Part shown: piece after piece, positions 1-10,100 of the stretch
Layout of the letters: every line of letters starts with the position of its first letter
Numbering within the stretch: position 1 is the stretch's first letter
Source: Acanthaster planci
Lineage: Eukaryota > Echinodermata > Asteroidea > Valvatida > Acanthasteridae
Direction of reading: 5' to 3'
DNA: 15,920 nucleotides
Assembly: GCF_001949145.1 (NCBI RefSeq)
Contig: NW_019091624.1
Location: 103,465-119,384 of the forward strand
Translations under genes and position numbers: made by a program
Notes under the pieces: generated by a model
Database searches by the model: none
What the model was told of the DNA's origin: nothing
What the model saw: only the letters and a program-made list of their open reading frames with translations

Positions 1-566
1 CTAATTTGGCGCAAAATATGGTATTATAAAAGTATACCAGACTACCAGAAGAGAAAGTAATTCCCCTGTACGCGGTGTATCCCAATGCTTACTCATTTTT
101 AAGAAGGTTTTTCGGGTGAGTTCACACGTGTCAATAATGTGACCAGACACGCAACATTTTGTTGCAACGAATTGGGGCGTCAGACAGTGTCTTACTTGTC
201 AAATTTTATACGGCTTACGTGTTTATGATTGATATTTTAACAATGTATAGGCGCAAGCTACAATTCCAGCAAGCAGATTACTGTGTATCACTTATTAAAA
301 TTTGGACAGAAAATTCCAATATCGAGATTATCACGTTTATGTTAATCTAAATTCGCCATTGCCTTTCATCTCATTTTAAACCATGAAAAGTCAAAGCAGG
401 GGCGTGGCAAAGATTAACATCCCCTAAAAGCTTTGCCTCGGTGCACTAATCCTCCTGACAAAGACCTCTAGAAACTGACAGAGATGACAAATCAACGGAC
501 AGGCCTCCTACTCAACTTATCCACAGCCAAAGCCAAGCTAAATTCTACTTTCTGGTCTTCTCACAG
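1..566. other. FABP intron 1 (left part), no exon seen
   Basis: This stretch should be the 3' part of the first FABP intron. I searched it for an exon encoding the usual N-terminal WKL...NF...LG segment ending in phase 1 before a GT donor and found none. A GTGAGT at 115-120 makes a fair donor but the upstream frame in the needed phase is interrupted by a stop. An AT-rich 63-codon open frame at 159-350 looks like chance. Confidence 0.6.
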
Positions 567-742
567 GAGTAAATGTCCTTCTGCGGAAAGTTGGCAGCAC
601 TACCAAACCAACACTAACGATCCAAACAGACGATGGAAAGCACTTTAAGTTTATCACCGAATCCACATTTAAGAACATCACAGTGGAGTTCACATTGGGC
701 GAAGAGTACGAAGCCACCTCACAAGATGGCAGAGAAACAAAG
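567..742 (+). CDS. FABP exon 2
   Basis: The acceptor is a pyrimidine-rich tract ending CACAG at 566. The exon starts with GA, completing a Gly codon whose first base is in exon 1 (phase 1). It encodes beta strands B to E of the barrel, including KPTLTIQ, FKFITESTFKN and FTLGEEYEA. The donor is AAG/GTTAGG, giving a phase-0 intron. Length is 176 nt. Confidence 0.93.
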
Positions 743-1596
743 GTTAGGGACTGACGGACCTTGACCATGTCAAACCTTTCTTCGAAATCAGAGTTAACAG
801 CCGAAAGTGAGCAAAGAAGAGCCAATGACCAATTATTGAGAAAGAAATAAAACTTTCGCTACGGCTGAGCATAGAAGAAACAATGACTGAACATTGAAAA
901 AGAAATAAGACTTTCGTGACGGATAATTGGACCAGTACTGCGTCCCTTCATAATACACTCAATTATTCCGATACATACTGTCGGCTTCCCCTCCACCATG
1001 ATAACAAATTATTTCATAATCCATTCTCACTGAAATCTTTCAACAGAATGTTGTCACTCTTAATGATGACAAATTGACCCAAATTGAGAAACCCCGTGAC
1101 GGAAAAGGAAAACAGGTGACATACATAAGAGAGCTGACAGAAAGTGGAGATCTGAAAGTGGTAAGGATAATACTAAATCAAACGTTTTAACAACTAAGAC
1201 TTTAACAACTGAAAGTGTTATGCAAACGACTGATGAACAAAACTTTGAAAATGCAATTAATTTGTTTGCTTCGTGCATTGTTCTCCTCTGAGTAATAAGA
1301 GGTTAGTTTTAGGACCGAGCCATCACCAATAATACGAAGACTTATTTCAAATGATCTTGCTTCATTCAATGTCTGAGTGAAAGCAAATCTTTCCAACTGG
1401 CTCACAGTCGAGTTTATGCACAGTTATCGATGGCTATACTAATAAAGAAGTAGCCCTACATCAACATGTAAGTAAACGTCTTAAGTAATGCTATACAATT
1501 GTTTGCTAATGACGGTATTCTCCATCATATTTCATTTAATTTCAGACTTGCATACTTGACGATATTGTGGCAACACGCTTGTACAAGAGGATCTAA
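567..1596 (+). CDS. Fatty acid-binding protein / intracellular lipid-binding protein, partial gene (exons 2-4)
   Basis: Three spliced blocks (567-742, 1047-1160, 1546-1596) give 112 whole codons plus the end of a split Gly codon, of a small cytosolic beta-barrel lipid carrier (FABP/CRABP family). Family features seen: exon 2 reads GVNVLLRKVGSTTKPTLTIQ, then DDGKHFKF, ITESTFKNI, EFTLGEEYEA and DGRETK; exon 3 contains TYIREL, whose Arg fits the first carboxylate-binding Arg; exon 4 reads TCILDDIVATRLYKRI then stop, with the R-x-Y pair that binds the ligand carboxylate. Splice borders are canonical and intron phases are 1, 0 and 0, as in vertebrate FABP genes. Exon sizes 176, 114 and 51 nt compare with about 173, 102 and 51 in vertebrates. 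With a usual exon 1 of about 24 codons the protein would be about 137 residues, normal for the family. Exon 1, with the start codon and helix-turn-helix portal, is not in the window. The gene converges on the coronin gene to the right. Which ligand (fatty acid, retinoid or other) cannot be decided. Confidence 0.93.
809..922. repeat. Two-copy imperfect tandem repeat, about 58-bp period
   Basis: In FABP intron 2, the segment from GAGCAAAGAAGAGCCAATGA to CTTTCGCTACGG is followed directly by a diverged second copy from GAGCATAGAAGAAACAATGA to CTTTCGTGACGG. The core AAGAAATAA(A/G)ACTTTCG is nearly the same in both. It looks like an old local duplication with no coding content. Confidence 0.75.
1047..1160 (+). 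CDS. FABP exon 3
   Basis: The acceptor is TTTCAACAG at 1046 and the donor is GTG/GTAAGG. The 114 nt give 38 codons, beginning NVVTLNDDKLTQIEK and ending ELTESGDLKV, in frame with both flanking exons (phase 0 at each side). The strand-turn pattern and the Arg in YIREL fit the family. The exon is about four codons longer than in typical vertebrate members, the extra residues lying in the charged turn around KPRDGKGKQ. Confidence 0.93.
1546..1596 (+). CDS. FABP exon 4 (C-terminus and stop)
   Basis: The acceptor is TTTAATTTCAG at 1545. The exon encodes 16 residues and a TAA stop at 1594-1596. The Arg and Tyr of ATRLYKRI are the conserved carboxylate-contacting R-x-Y pair of the last strand. Exon length (51 nt with stop) equals that of vertebrate FABP genes. 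I did not identify a convincing polyadenylation hexamer just downstream. Confidence 0.92.
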   Translation, partial: TCILDDIVATRLYKRI

Positions 1597-2440
1597 CACA
1601 CCAAAGATCAACCATTGCATGAACGCATCGACATCTCCAAACTCCCAAAGATCCCAGACAGCAATGACAAGAAGATTTTTCAAAGAGCAATGACAAGCAG
1701 ATTTTTTAGAGGCTAACGCATAAAATTGGGGAGTGCACAAGAATTTAAAATGTAAAACTTAATATCAGCAGACGTATTCTGAATGTACATTCATATATAG
1801 ACACATTCCTTCGTCAAAATTGAAGCAGCTTCAAAATCCATTCTTTAACCTCGTTGTTATTGGTCTCGAATAATGTCTTGACGCATAACCTCTTCAAAAT
1901 AGCTGTCCGTAGCATAAAACATGTACAAGTTCTTGATAGAAAAAAAATTCAATGTGTGGAAACCAAACACAATAGCTAATTCTTTAAAACAAGCCATCTC
2001 TGTGAATGTCTATCTGTTTTCATTTCGATGATTCAAGTATTACCGCCTTTGCAGTGTAAACTACAATCACAACGGAACTGATTTCCCTTTGGAATCGTAA
2101 TGAAACACTCATTTGATTGCCACCTTATACGAAAAACGTACATGTATGGAGAAATCCGACCAACAGATTTAGTAACCATTACTACGGGGCCATCTTGTTA
2201 GCATGCAGGCAGGTGGTGCGCAAGCGTAAAATTCCTCCTTGACCAATAGGCAATAGTCAATTGCCTTTGGTAGACAGTGCTCGTGAATATTAATGACATG
2301 ACATTCACTGCACTTTGCACAAAGTACGGCGTGTTTACATTCATTCATGATTCTTTCACTCATGTTTCCGAGGAATTTAGGTGATTTTACAGAAGACTAG
2401 AAGAAGACTGAGAGTTAAGGATTAATTTGATGCTTTAACT
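1597..2440. other. Intergenic / possible FABP 3' UTR, nothing recognised
   Basis: The first few hundred bases should contain the FABP 3' untranslated region, but I could not place its end. The short open frames on both strands are below 75 codons, show no recognisable motif and look like chance. A near-copy of a short segment occurs at 1665-1705 (ATGACAAG(A/C)AGATTTTT repeated about 25 bases apart). Confidence 0.5.
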
Positions 2441-2589
2441 GATGAGTGTAGGTGTTATTAAAAACAGGTGTTTTTTTCGAGCGGATGAAAATTCTTCTGT
2501 GAATAGTAATTTCATTCAGTAGAACCTTATGGGCGTGGCTTATCTACTACGTGTACGGTCAGCTCCACGTATGACGCGCTGTTCAAGAG

Positions 2590-2596
2590 TATAAAA
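2590..2596 (+). promoter_or_regulatory. TATA box of the putative LTR promoter
   Basis: TATAAAA lies 12 bases upstream of an initiator-like CTCAGTGAG (starting at 2608), with GC-richer sequence before it. The element-style primer-binding-site-like motif 0.9 kb downstream fits an LTR promoter better than a cellular gene promoter, because no downstream coding exon is visible. Confidence 0.4.
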
Positions 2597-3510
2597 ACGC
2601 CAGATTCTCAGTGAGTTGGGTTGGATGTTTGGATGTTAGGGTTGACTTGTGCTGCTGATCACTGATTAAAAGAGGAACTGACGAGCAGGCAGAGGAACTG
2701 TGTATTTGGGCATAATAAACACTGAATCGGGACGGGATCTTGCAAGGGAGAAATTAGTTGGGATAATAAAAGAAGACCAGGGACTGAGAAATTGACTGAG
2801 GAGCAGTTCTGTTAGAGGAGCAGACGAGGAGAGGCTGAGGAGGTCGTATATCTAGGCTTATTGGAAGCACACAGTAAGTTATTTTGGAATTTGGAAAGAG
2901 GAGCCAGGCGAAAATAAATATAATCTTACGAATTATCTCCAGTGTAATAGGGGGTCAGGATATTCAAGAAACTACTGGCAGACCCGTCAGAGGCCTTGGA
3001 TAAAGTCTTGCGGCGTTAAAATTTAAGAGAGGCACAGGAGTTGCCTAGTGATATTTACGGTTAAAGAGAGTCCTAGGTGGTGCCTAGAGTTATTAAGGAT
3101 TTTTATAAGAGAGTTATTGTTGAAGACCATGTGAATTGGTAGGGACAGGTGTTGCTCTACCGTTGTTTAGACTTGCTGCCTAGACCCTACTCTCAATTCT
3201 TAAGACGGTTGTTTATAATTTGCACCTAATCCCATTGCAGTGAAAAATTATTCTCGGTTAATCCTTGCCCTCGTCTTCTTGATGTCGTCAGACTTGAATT
3301 GAATTATTATTGATGATTTGTTCTGAAAGTTGTCTGCACTGTAAATTCCTCGAGTAGATTGTCTGCCCATAAGAAAATAGTACATTCTTAATTGCTTGAC
3401 TTATCTCTTCACTTGGTCATATATTTGACGGCGAATCTTTGTCTTAGATCTCAAAATACTAAACCGGTGAGGCGGAACCCCTGAAGTTCAGGGCCTATAA
3501 ATTTTCCACC

Positions 3511-3521
3511 TGGTGGCAGCG
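3511..3521 (+). other. Primer-binding-site-like motif (tRNA-Leu type)
   Basis: TGGTGGCAGCG is complementary to the CCA end and acceptor stem of an animal tRNA-Leu(AAG) ending CGCTGCCA-CCA. The following bases no longer match, so it is either a shortened or a mutated site. It lies two bases after a possible LTR terminus ending in CA. Confidence 0.4.
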
Positions 3522-3718
3522 CTGTCGACGGAGGTGTCGGTAACGGGTCGGCTCGAAATAAGTGATCCACTTCCCCCCCCCTTCGATTCCCCAGACTACT
3601 GGTACAACATAAGGTAAGCTTAAGGAAGATAATTGGGAAGAATTTTGGAAGATAATTCTGTTAAGAAAAGAAATAATCTGCATCACAAGAAAATGACGGG
3701 GGCATTTTCGCCCCATCG

Positions 3719-3735
3719 AAGGGCGCGCGCGCGCT
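3719..3735. repeat. Alternating (GC)n tract
   Basis: A run of five to six CG steps (GGGCGCGCGCGCGCTC) sits in otherwise CpG-poor, AT-rich DNA, next to a small hairpin-like GGGGGCATTTTCGCCCC at 3699-3715. Alternating GC is a known Z-DNA-prone sequence; a function here is not shown. Confidence 0.7.
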
Positions 3736-4429
3736 CAAGTTGAGACAGCTACGTGAGTGTAAACGGCGTCTGGATTTGTCTATACCGTTTACTATTTCCC
3801 TGCTGAAGAGACGACTCAGAATAGCAAGCCCAATTAACGAAAATGGCAGTGTGGTCTGAGCAATTTTTTAAAAAGAACAGTATTTTCAGTAATTAGCATC
3901 AGAAATTTATAACATCTCATCATTTTTTAAACAAGGTATTCGAACTTTTTTCGAACTTTTAACTGTCTAGGCCTATATACTGATAGACTACACTTAATTA
4001 AATTGCATTCGACGGATCGAGTTACGAGTTTTAACCCAATTCTTCACAATTTTGGGGGTATCCGGGGTTTCTTTTTTGTAGTGTTTCAAAGCTTGGAAAC
4101 AAATTCTTGAACACAAATACGGACGATTCAAAATAATGCCCAAGAGTTTGCAAGGCGTTGGCCAACGACAACACGCAAAATCTGTCGATGATCTACCCTT
4201 TCTAAACGTACATTGGGTCGACATAATTCGTGCACTATGATTGGCAAACGTGTTGAACACTCTTGCAGTCGCAATATTATGAGTCGCCAGTATTCTTGTT
4301 CAACACAGGCAAGGACAATTTTACGTAAACATAGCAATCGGCATCATCATGATTTATTTCTTATGACTTTGACAGCACTAAATAGAAAAATTCAAATAAA
4401 GTAGCTTAAGCAACTAGCATGGAACCTGC
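3736..4429. other. Intergenic, no gene recognised
   Basis: A stretch at about 4078-4238 on the + strand stays open for over 50 codons after an acceptor-like TTTCTTTTTTGTAG, with a basic segment (LQGVGQRQHAKSVDDLPFLN) that could be a relic of a transposon gene. The opposite strand is also open over part of it. I could not assign a family, and the frame ends at TGA. Confidence 0.3.
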
Positions 4430-5047
4430 GTGGAAGATCAATATCACACTGCTGCTAGCAGAACTAATGCTCTTGAGTTTGCAAAGGTACCGTTAACAGA
4501 AAAACGCATAGTTGGCAGTGTTCAAAAAGCGTCGAGTACAAGCGGCACTTTCAAATTACACGCAAGTCTCGGCTTCTTTTGCTGGATGATGGTATACCAA
4601 ACGTTTGAACAAAACTACCTCACTAAGCACATTAACCAAAACAATAAAACAAAACATGCGTCATACTTTGACCAATCCTACAGGCGCATGTTTCCAAAAC
4701 AGTTGTTTACAGCGTTTGAATCGTTTCGAGGACAGGGAACAGATACTGAAAACCCAGGATACCATGGGGGGTGCACAGAGTTTGCGCGTGGCCCCCATAA
4801 ACTTTATTTCTGGCTGGAGGACTCTGTAGTCCCTGACATATCCCAAGGAATCATCGATGCGTTAGAATCAAGAATTGTACACGTGTATTTAGATCAAAGT
4901 TTAACATTCCAAGTTACAAGAATCAACTCAAACAAGCAGAAAGTACGTTGCCCTAAATTCACATGTAAAGCTACATCAATCACTAAGGTACCACTCTACT
5001 TTATTAGTACAAATTCAAATCATTTCCCTTTACATCTGCAAAAATAA
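4430..5047 (+). other. Unassigned open reading frame, 205 codons
   Basis: The frame is open from just after a TAG at 4415-4417 to a TAA at 5045-5047, which is long for DNA of this base composition. Its first codon is GTG; the first in-frame ATG is within FFCWMMVYQTFEQ, so an intact protein would be about 150 residues or would need an upstream exon. I recognise no domain, signal peptide or clear hydrophobic segment in it. A second + frame overlapping it (4605-4829) contains RFEDREQILK at 4722-4751, which resembles the RNA-binding signature of LINE-1-type ORF1 proteins. The segment may therefore be a frameshifted LINE relic rather than a host gene. It lies on the strand opposite to coronin, past that gene's 3' end. 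Confidence 0.25.
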
Positions 5048-7065
5048 TACCATGAAACGAAAATCCATCCTTTGGTTTCGGTGCCATTTATACATCATAG
5101 CATTCTTTTTCTCATAAGTGAAGTACACGAAGCGCCACTACTGAAAGTTTTCGTCAGTTGCACTAAGTTAAAGACAAAGCATTCCCGTCACAAATTAGCC
5201 ATGTTTGTTCTTAATATTACTGCTTTTGTTTAAAATATATTTCATGCAAATTGGCAAATGGATGTTTTGACAACTCGTGAGATAAAAGGTTTTTGTATTG
5301 TATTCGTTTCAACACAACTTTGCCCGCATACATATTTAAACCACTGGGGTTTACTGATTTTAGCATTGAAATGTAATGTAAAAGCTTCATTTCACTGCCT
5401 TAACCTTGACATGTTTCAGCTGAACAAAGAGCTTCTTCAAGTGTTATGATATCAGATAGTACCTTAATTAATAACCACTACCTATCAGTCTTATGGTCAT
5501 CTTCCAAAACTTTTCACCTAAATTGTATGCCGGCCATTGCTTGGAAGTAAAAATAACATTTACATTAAGTATTACTAAATGCATACAAAATTTGCATCAT
5601 GTAACAGTCAAACTACGTACTACATTAAAGCTGCACTATATAAGAGAAGCTGGCATTGACACAATTACAAATTAATAACCAAGGCACATACTCAGCTCAG
5701 CATAATTCCTAGCTCAATATTGGAAGTTTATGATATCCCAACAGACACCACTTATACTCACTACAACCTCGTTTTTTTCTGTAAGATTTTTTTGCAACAA
5801 ACCTGACTTGTTTTAATAGTTGGACAGCATGTATTGCTTCTAGAAAACCGTAAAAAGCTTCAACATTCTATAAAATACCAACCCAATGAAGTAACAAACG
5901 TTTTACACCAAGACACTCTCAATGAACAGAAATGAAATAAATACAACTTAATAATACAATGTACTAGTAAAATAGAAAAGTGTCTTGTAAATAATAGTAC
6001 ACGAGAAAAATTACCACAGAACTATGAGGATTAAAATGATCCATAACAGACACCAACAAGTATGCATAAGTGCTATGAATGTGGAATATGGCATCTACAG
6101 GTACCCAAGTTAGAGTCAACTTTTCCTGGAATCAAGATGTAAAACAAAGCACAATTATAACATATACCCCAAGGGTCTAGACAGCATTTAGATAACTCTT
6201 GAGCACATCTTCAAAGTAAGGAAAGGGCAGCTTCCCAATTTCTGTGGTTATATCAAACAAACTGAGTACAGTCTAAAACAAAATACTGATTAATTGGCAA
6301 ACTACTAGAAAATACGAGATCAGCAAATAATGGCATTCGATTGTGTATAAAATACTATATATCTGCTCCAACTGGCATTTAAGAATTTTAGAATGATTGT
6401 TAGAAAACTTAACAGTATAATAAAGGGTTTGTAAAACACACACACGGTCAAAGCAAATGTCACATCAGTGGAAGTTGTCTTCTCATAATTTGAAAGGATT
6501 TAGTATACCATTGTTCAATTCTGCTTCTTTATAAATTCATTAAATTGTAAGATTTGAAGTTTAAATGGGGGGGGGACAATATTCACTCTATTAAGCACAT
6601 ACACTCATAACTATCTCTATCAGCCATATCTGAACAATGCTAACAGAAACAGTGTGTTGAGTGATGTAGAAAGGACCCCCCCGCTCTTAGTATTTATACC
6701 GTATGTCTTCACATTCTAGGATATGGTATGTTCCTTCAACAGGTGAGTAGCTATAGTAGGCTATTTGTCCGAGTATGACCGACTATCATATATGTCAGTA
6801 CACATTATCATAAGGATTCTGGGCAAGCCCACCCGGGTGCAGTAAAACTACAACCCTACACAGATTCCAACTCTGTGTCATACACATGGCAGCATGAGTG
6901 TCTCAGTGGCCCCATGGGATATTGATGTCAGGTAACAAGGCATCCTTACTTGCTCAAACTCCACAGCAATGGTATGATAAGTGCACTGAATGTTTGGACT
7001 GTCAGTCAGACAGGACCATTAATGTATTAAACACACATGATGTACAAGTCTTGACATTGTTAAAC
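5048..7065. other. Intergenic / coronin 3' UTR, no gene seen
   Basis: This is AT-rich DNA with many stops in all frames. The part next to 7065 must hold the coronin 3' untranslated region (transcribed leftward). I could not fix the polyadenylation site; a - strand AATAAA lies near 5000 but is about 2 kb from the stop. Homopolymer runs occur at about 6568-6576 (G) and 6675-6681 (C). Confidence 0.55.
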
Positions 7066-7191
7066 CTACTCCGTCTGGTTGACCTTTCCAGCTAACTCTT
7101 CCAACTTTCCTTCCAAGGCTTCAATCTTTGCCTGCTGGCTCTCCACAGTGGCTTTCAGAGAATTCACCTCATCCTTGAGGGCACTCAGTTC
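7066..7191 (-). CDS. Coronin last exon: C-terminal coiled coil and stop
   Basis: The acceptor is TTACCATAG on the - strand. The exon has 41 codons and a TAG stop (7066-7068), in frame with the previous exon. Heptad spacing of Leu/Val/Ile runs through ELSALKDEVNSLKATVES and AKIEALEGKLEELAG, about four to five heptads. Known: coronin coiled coils trimerise through an R-h-x-x-h-E motif. Seen: KIEALE occupies that position with Lys in place of Arg. Confidence 0.94.
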   Translation of the reverse strand, partial: ELSALKDEVNSLKATVESQQAKIEALEGKLEELAGKVNQTE

Positions 7192-10100
7192 CTATGGTAA
7201 CCAAGGTATTGAGTAAAATATTATGGACATAAACTTCAAATTAAGGGTGAATCTATGCATGTTACAAATGTGGTTAACCACAACAATTTAGTTTAAAAAG
7301 AGTACATTTGTTAAACACCCCAAATAAAACAATAGAAGATTCTGAGCAGTACTTTATACAGTGTATTTCAAAAGTGATTATTCATCAAACCTTCCAAATC
7401 ACAGAAAACTCATGAGTCGTGTACTGACTTTGTACCCTAACCACCTTTGGGTTGTCTCTAGGAACCCTGCTGTATCCAAAAGAGTACATGTACAAGAGAA
7501 ATGTAGTAAGTCTGCTGAACCCTACAGAATCTAATAGCTAGAACAAAAGGCCCAACAGGATCTAATAGCTAAAACAAAAGGCCCAACAGAACCTAATAGC
7601 TAGAACAAAAGGCCTTACAGAATCTAATAGCTAGAACAAAAGGCCTTTGGTTTACTGCTAACATCAACAAAATCCCACAGAAAAAGCCCACTGTTGGATA
7701 TAGTTGGGCTCAGCATGGTAAGGGTTTGGGTGTATTTTGGGGTTTTCAAATAGTAAGTGTAAGAGCATGTTTACATGTATTACATTGCATTTGATAGTTA
7801 ACCTCAAAAGGAGGGAACTTTTCACACTTCCCATCCAGGAAAATTAATATTCATTTCATAATTGTGAGAAATTTTCCCTTCAGGGGAAAAAATTTTCAGT
7901 GTTTTCCCCTTTTTAAAAAAGATATTCACAAATGGAAAATTTTTTCACACCTTTTTACACCAGAGGGAAAATATTTCACAGCTGTTTTTCACAAGTGGGA
8001 AATTGGTCAATGTGAATGGGAATGATTTTCACAATTTTTCCCAGTGGTTTTACATAGGGTAAAGTTTCAATTGCGAGGTACTGTATGACACGTAATCCCA
8101 CAAATCAACTAACTAGATATGACACTTTAAGCCTCAAAGAATGAGTATTCCTTGATCATGTAATATACGGTGGTATATCCTAGCTACAACAATAACAGTT
8201 ATCACATGACTGCAAATATTGTAATGAGGCCGAATGGTAGACAGGACACAGACGCACTACATTATATAATTCTGTGTTCCACGAGCATGATAATGAATGC
8301 ATCGGCAGACAAACTTACAACACAGCAAAGATGATATATGGGCCTATCCACGCAAACATGCCATGTTTGAATTTACGGTAAATTTTGCCGTTGGCCATTT
8401 TGCTTTTAGCGTAAAAGTCATGCATCACACCAAGTTAGAACAGCACATTACGCAAGGTTTGACATGAACTGTGCAATACAGCTACCGTATATGTCACTGT
8501 TTGTTGCCATGGAGACACCAACAAGAAGTGAAAATCCATGTTTGCATGAAGATAAGGTAGAATGATGTCAGAGAGTGCAGTGTGTTGTCTATCAGATTCC
8601 AATGGTCACAACCAAATACATGTCTTCAGATATCAAAACCCGACCACTACTGAAGCATTTTGTGATAGAACATATGATTGAACCTACCGTACTGGCTGCA
8701 CCAGTAGCTGTACTCTGCCCTGCTCCACTTCCACTCTTATCTCCTGACAATCCTTTGCTTTGCATCTTGCTTCCAAGTTGGGATCCTCCATCCACCTTTT
8801 TCATGATTCCCCCTGCACGAACGGACTTCTCCTTGGGTTTGTACCCAGACTTCAGTGACATTAAAATGGGATCCTTGTTTTTGCCACTCTGAAATTCCTC
8901 AGCAGTCATAGAGGGTTCATCTCCAGGGGTATCAGGGAAGATATCCTCTTGAAATGTTTCGGACTGAAGACATTAAACAGAAAGTGTCAATATTTATGTT
9001 GTCGGAAGTTTATTTATGCATACATATATAAGCAAGCTTGCTTTTCACACATTTTGCTTGAGTGTGAAAGACAAACATACGAATATCTGTTATCATATGC
9101 TGATCTTCTGTTTCAGTTCTATAATTTACAAACAGTTAGGATTCCAATATCATGTACACTACAAGCTAAATTTGATTGTAGCAAAAATCACAGAGTTGTC
9201 CTCTTCAACATAATCCTCTGCGCTTCAACCTCCCAACTTTCTTTTAAACTGTCCAAATTCAATGGCATTACCTTACGAGGCACAGTCATAGCTGTAGGGA
9301 TGATAACAAATTGGCTTGTGTTTCCTTTGTCTGCTTTTTCTATTCTATAGAATCGCATGACTTCGCATGCATTCACATTGCAACCTCTCTTAGGCATGAT
9401 TCCCACAGCTGTCTGAGGCTTGGCTTGGTAGGTACTCAGGTAAAACAGAAACGGGTCTTCTCCTGTCATCTCATAGTAGCGGATCACAGAATCTCCCTGA
9501 GAAAATGTACAGAAATTAGGGTATTTCTTGCATTAAGGTGTCTACTGGGAAATGAACACAATAAAAACTTGACATCTGTATGTCCTGACTTACGTTGTTT
9601 TCATTAGAATGTATCCTGGGTACTACATTGAGAGCAGAGATACAACATTTTTTCTTGCAATACTGTTAAGACAAAATCACATGTTTATAAACCTATCATT
9701 TTTGATAAAGTGAGCCAAATGTATTCAGATTGTTTTGCCAGGGTTCAAACAAAAGAATATAGCATTTATTGTTCTGAATTTTAAAATATGGCTGAGCAAC
9801 TTCTTTAAATGACTATCCTGCCCAACTGCCATTAATAAGTACCACACTGTAACCACTTGTGTCTCAACAAACCAAAAAAATCTCTTCTACCCAAAAACTT
9901 AATATATAAGGACATCATATTTTATAAAGTTAGTAGAAAACGTAGAATCAACATGGAATTAGACCAGCCTGGGTACTTTATTCAGTTGGGCATTATAACA
10001 GGTACCATTTCTGTCCTATGTTATAGTGTGCGTAACAAGGTCCTGGTTACATGTTGTACATGTATATCAAGTGTTCCACCTTTGTTGTATGCAATAAAAA

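Larger units (their letters stand above)
2446..3600 (+). mobile_element. Probable LTR retrotransposon fragment: long terminal repeat plus leader
   Basis: Seen: a TATA box (TATAAAA, 2590-2596) in a promoter-like context, an initiator-like TCAGT at 2608-2612, several AATAAA hexamers (for example 2714-2719), and at 3511-3521 the sequence TGGTGGCAGCG. Known: the primer-binding site of many Gypsy-type elements is complementary to a tRNA 3' end beginning with TGG. The animal tRNA-Leu(AAG) 3' end would pair with TGGTGGCAGCG and a few further bases, which diverge here. A preceding TTTTCCA (ending at 3508) could be the LTR end. Inferred: an LTR of about 1 kb followed by a short leader. No gag or pol frame follows and no second LTR lies in the window, so the element is truncated or decayed. 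The left border is a guess. Confidence 0.42.

Noticed and set aside
115-120. GTGAGT as the donor of FABP exon 1
   Set aside because: The phase-1 frame upstream meets a stop within a few codons and shows no FABP N-terminal motif.
3541-3600. A tRNA or other small RNA near the GGGTCGGCTCGAAATAAG segment
   Set aside because: There is no B-box-type GGTTCRANNCC and no acceptor-stem pairing; the leader of a retroelement explains it better.
7525-7645. CRISPR array
   Set aside because: The repeats are directly adjacent with no unique spacers, and the context is a eukaryotic intron.
8575-8892. + strand 105-codon proline-rich open frame
   Set aside because: It is the antisense shadow of coronin exon 8688-8963.
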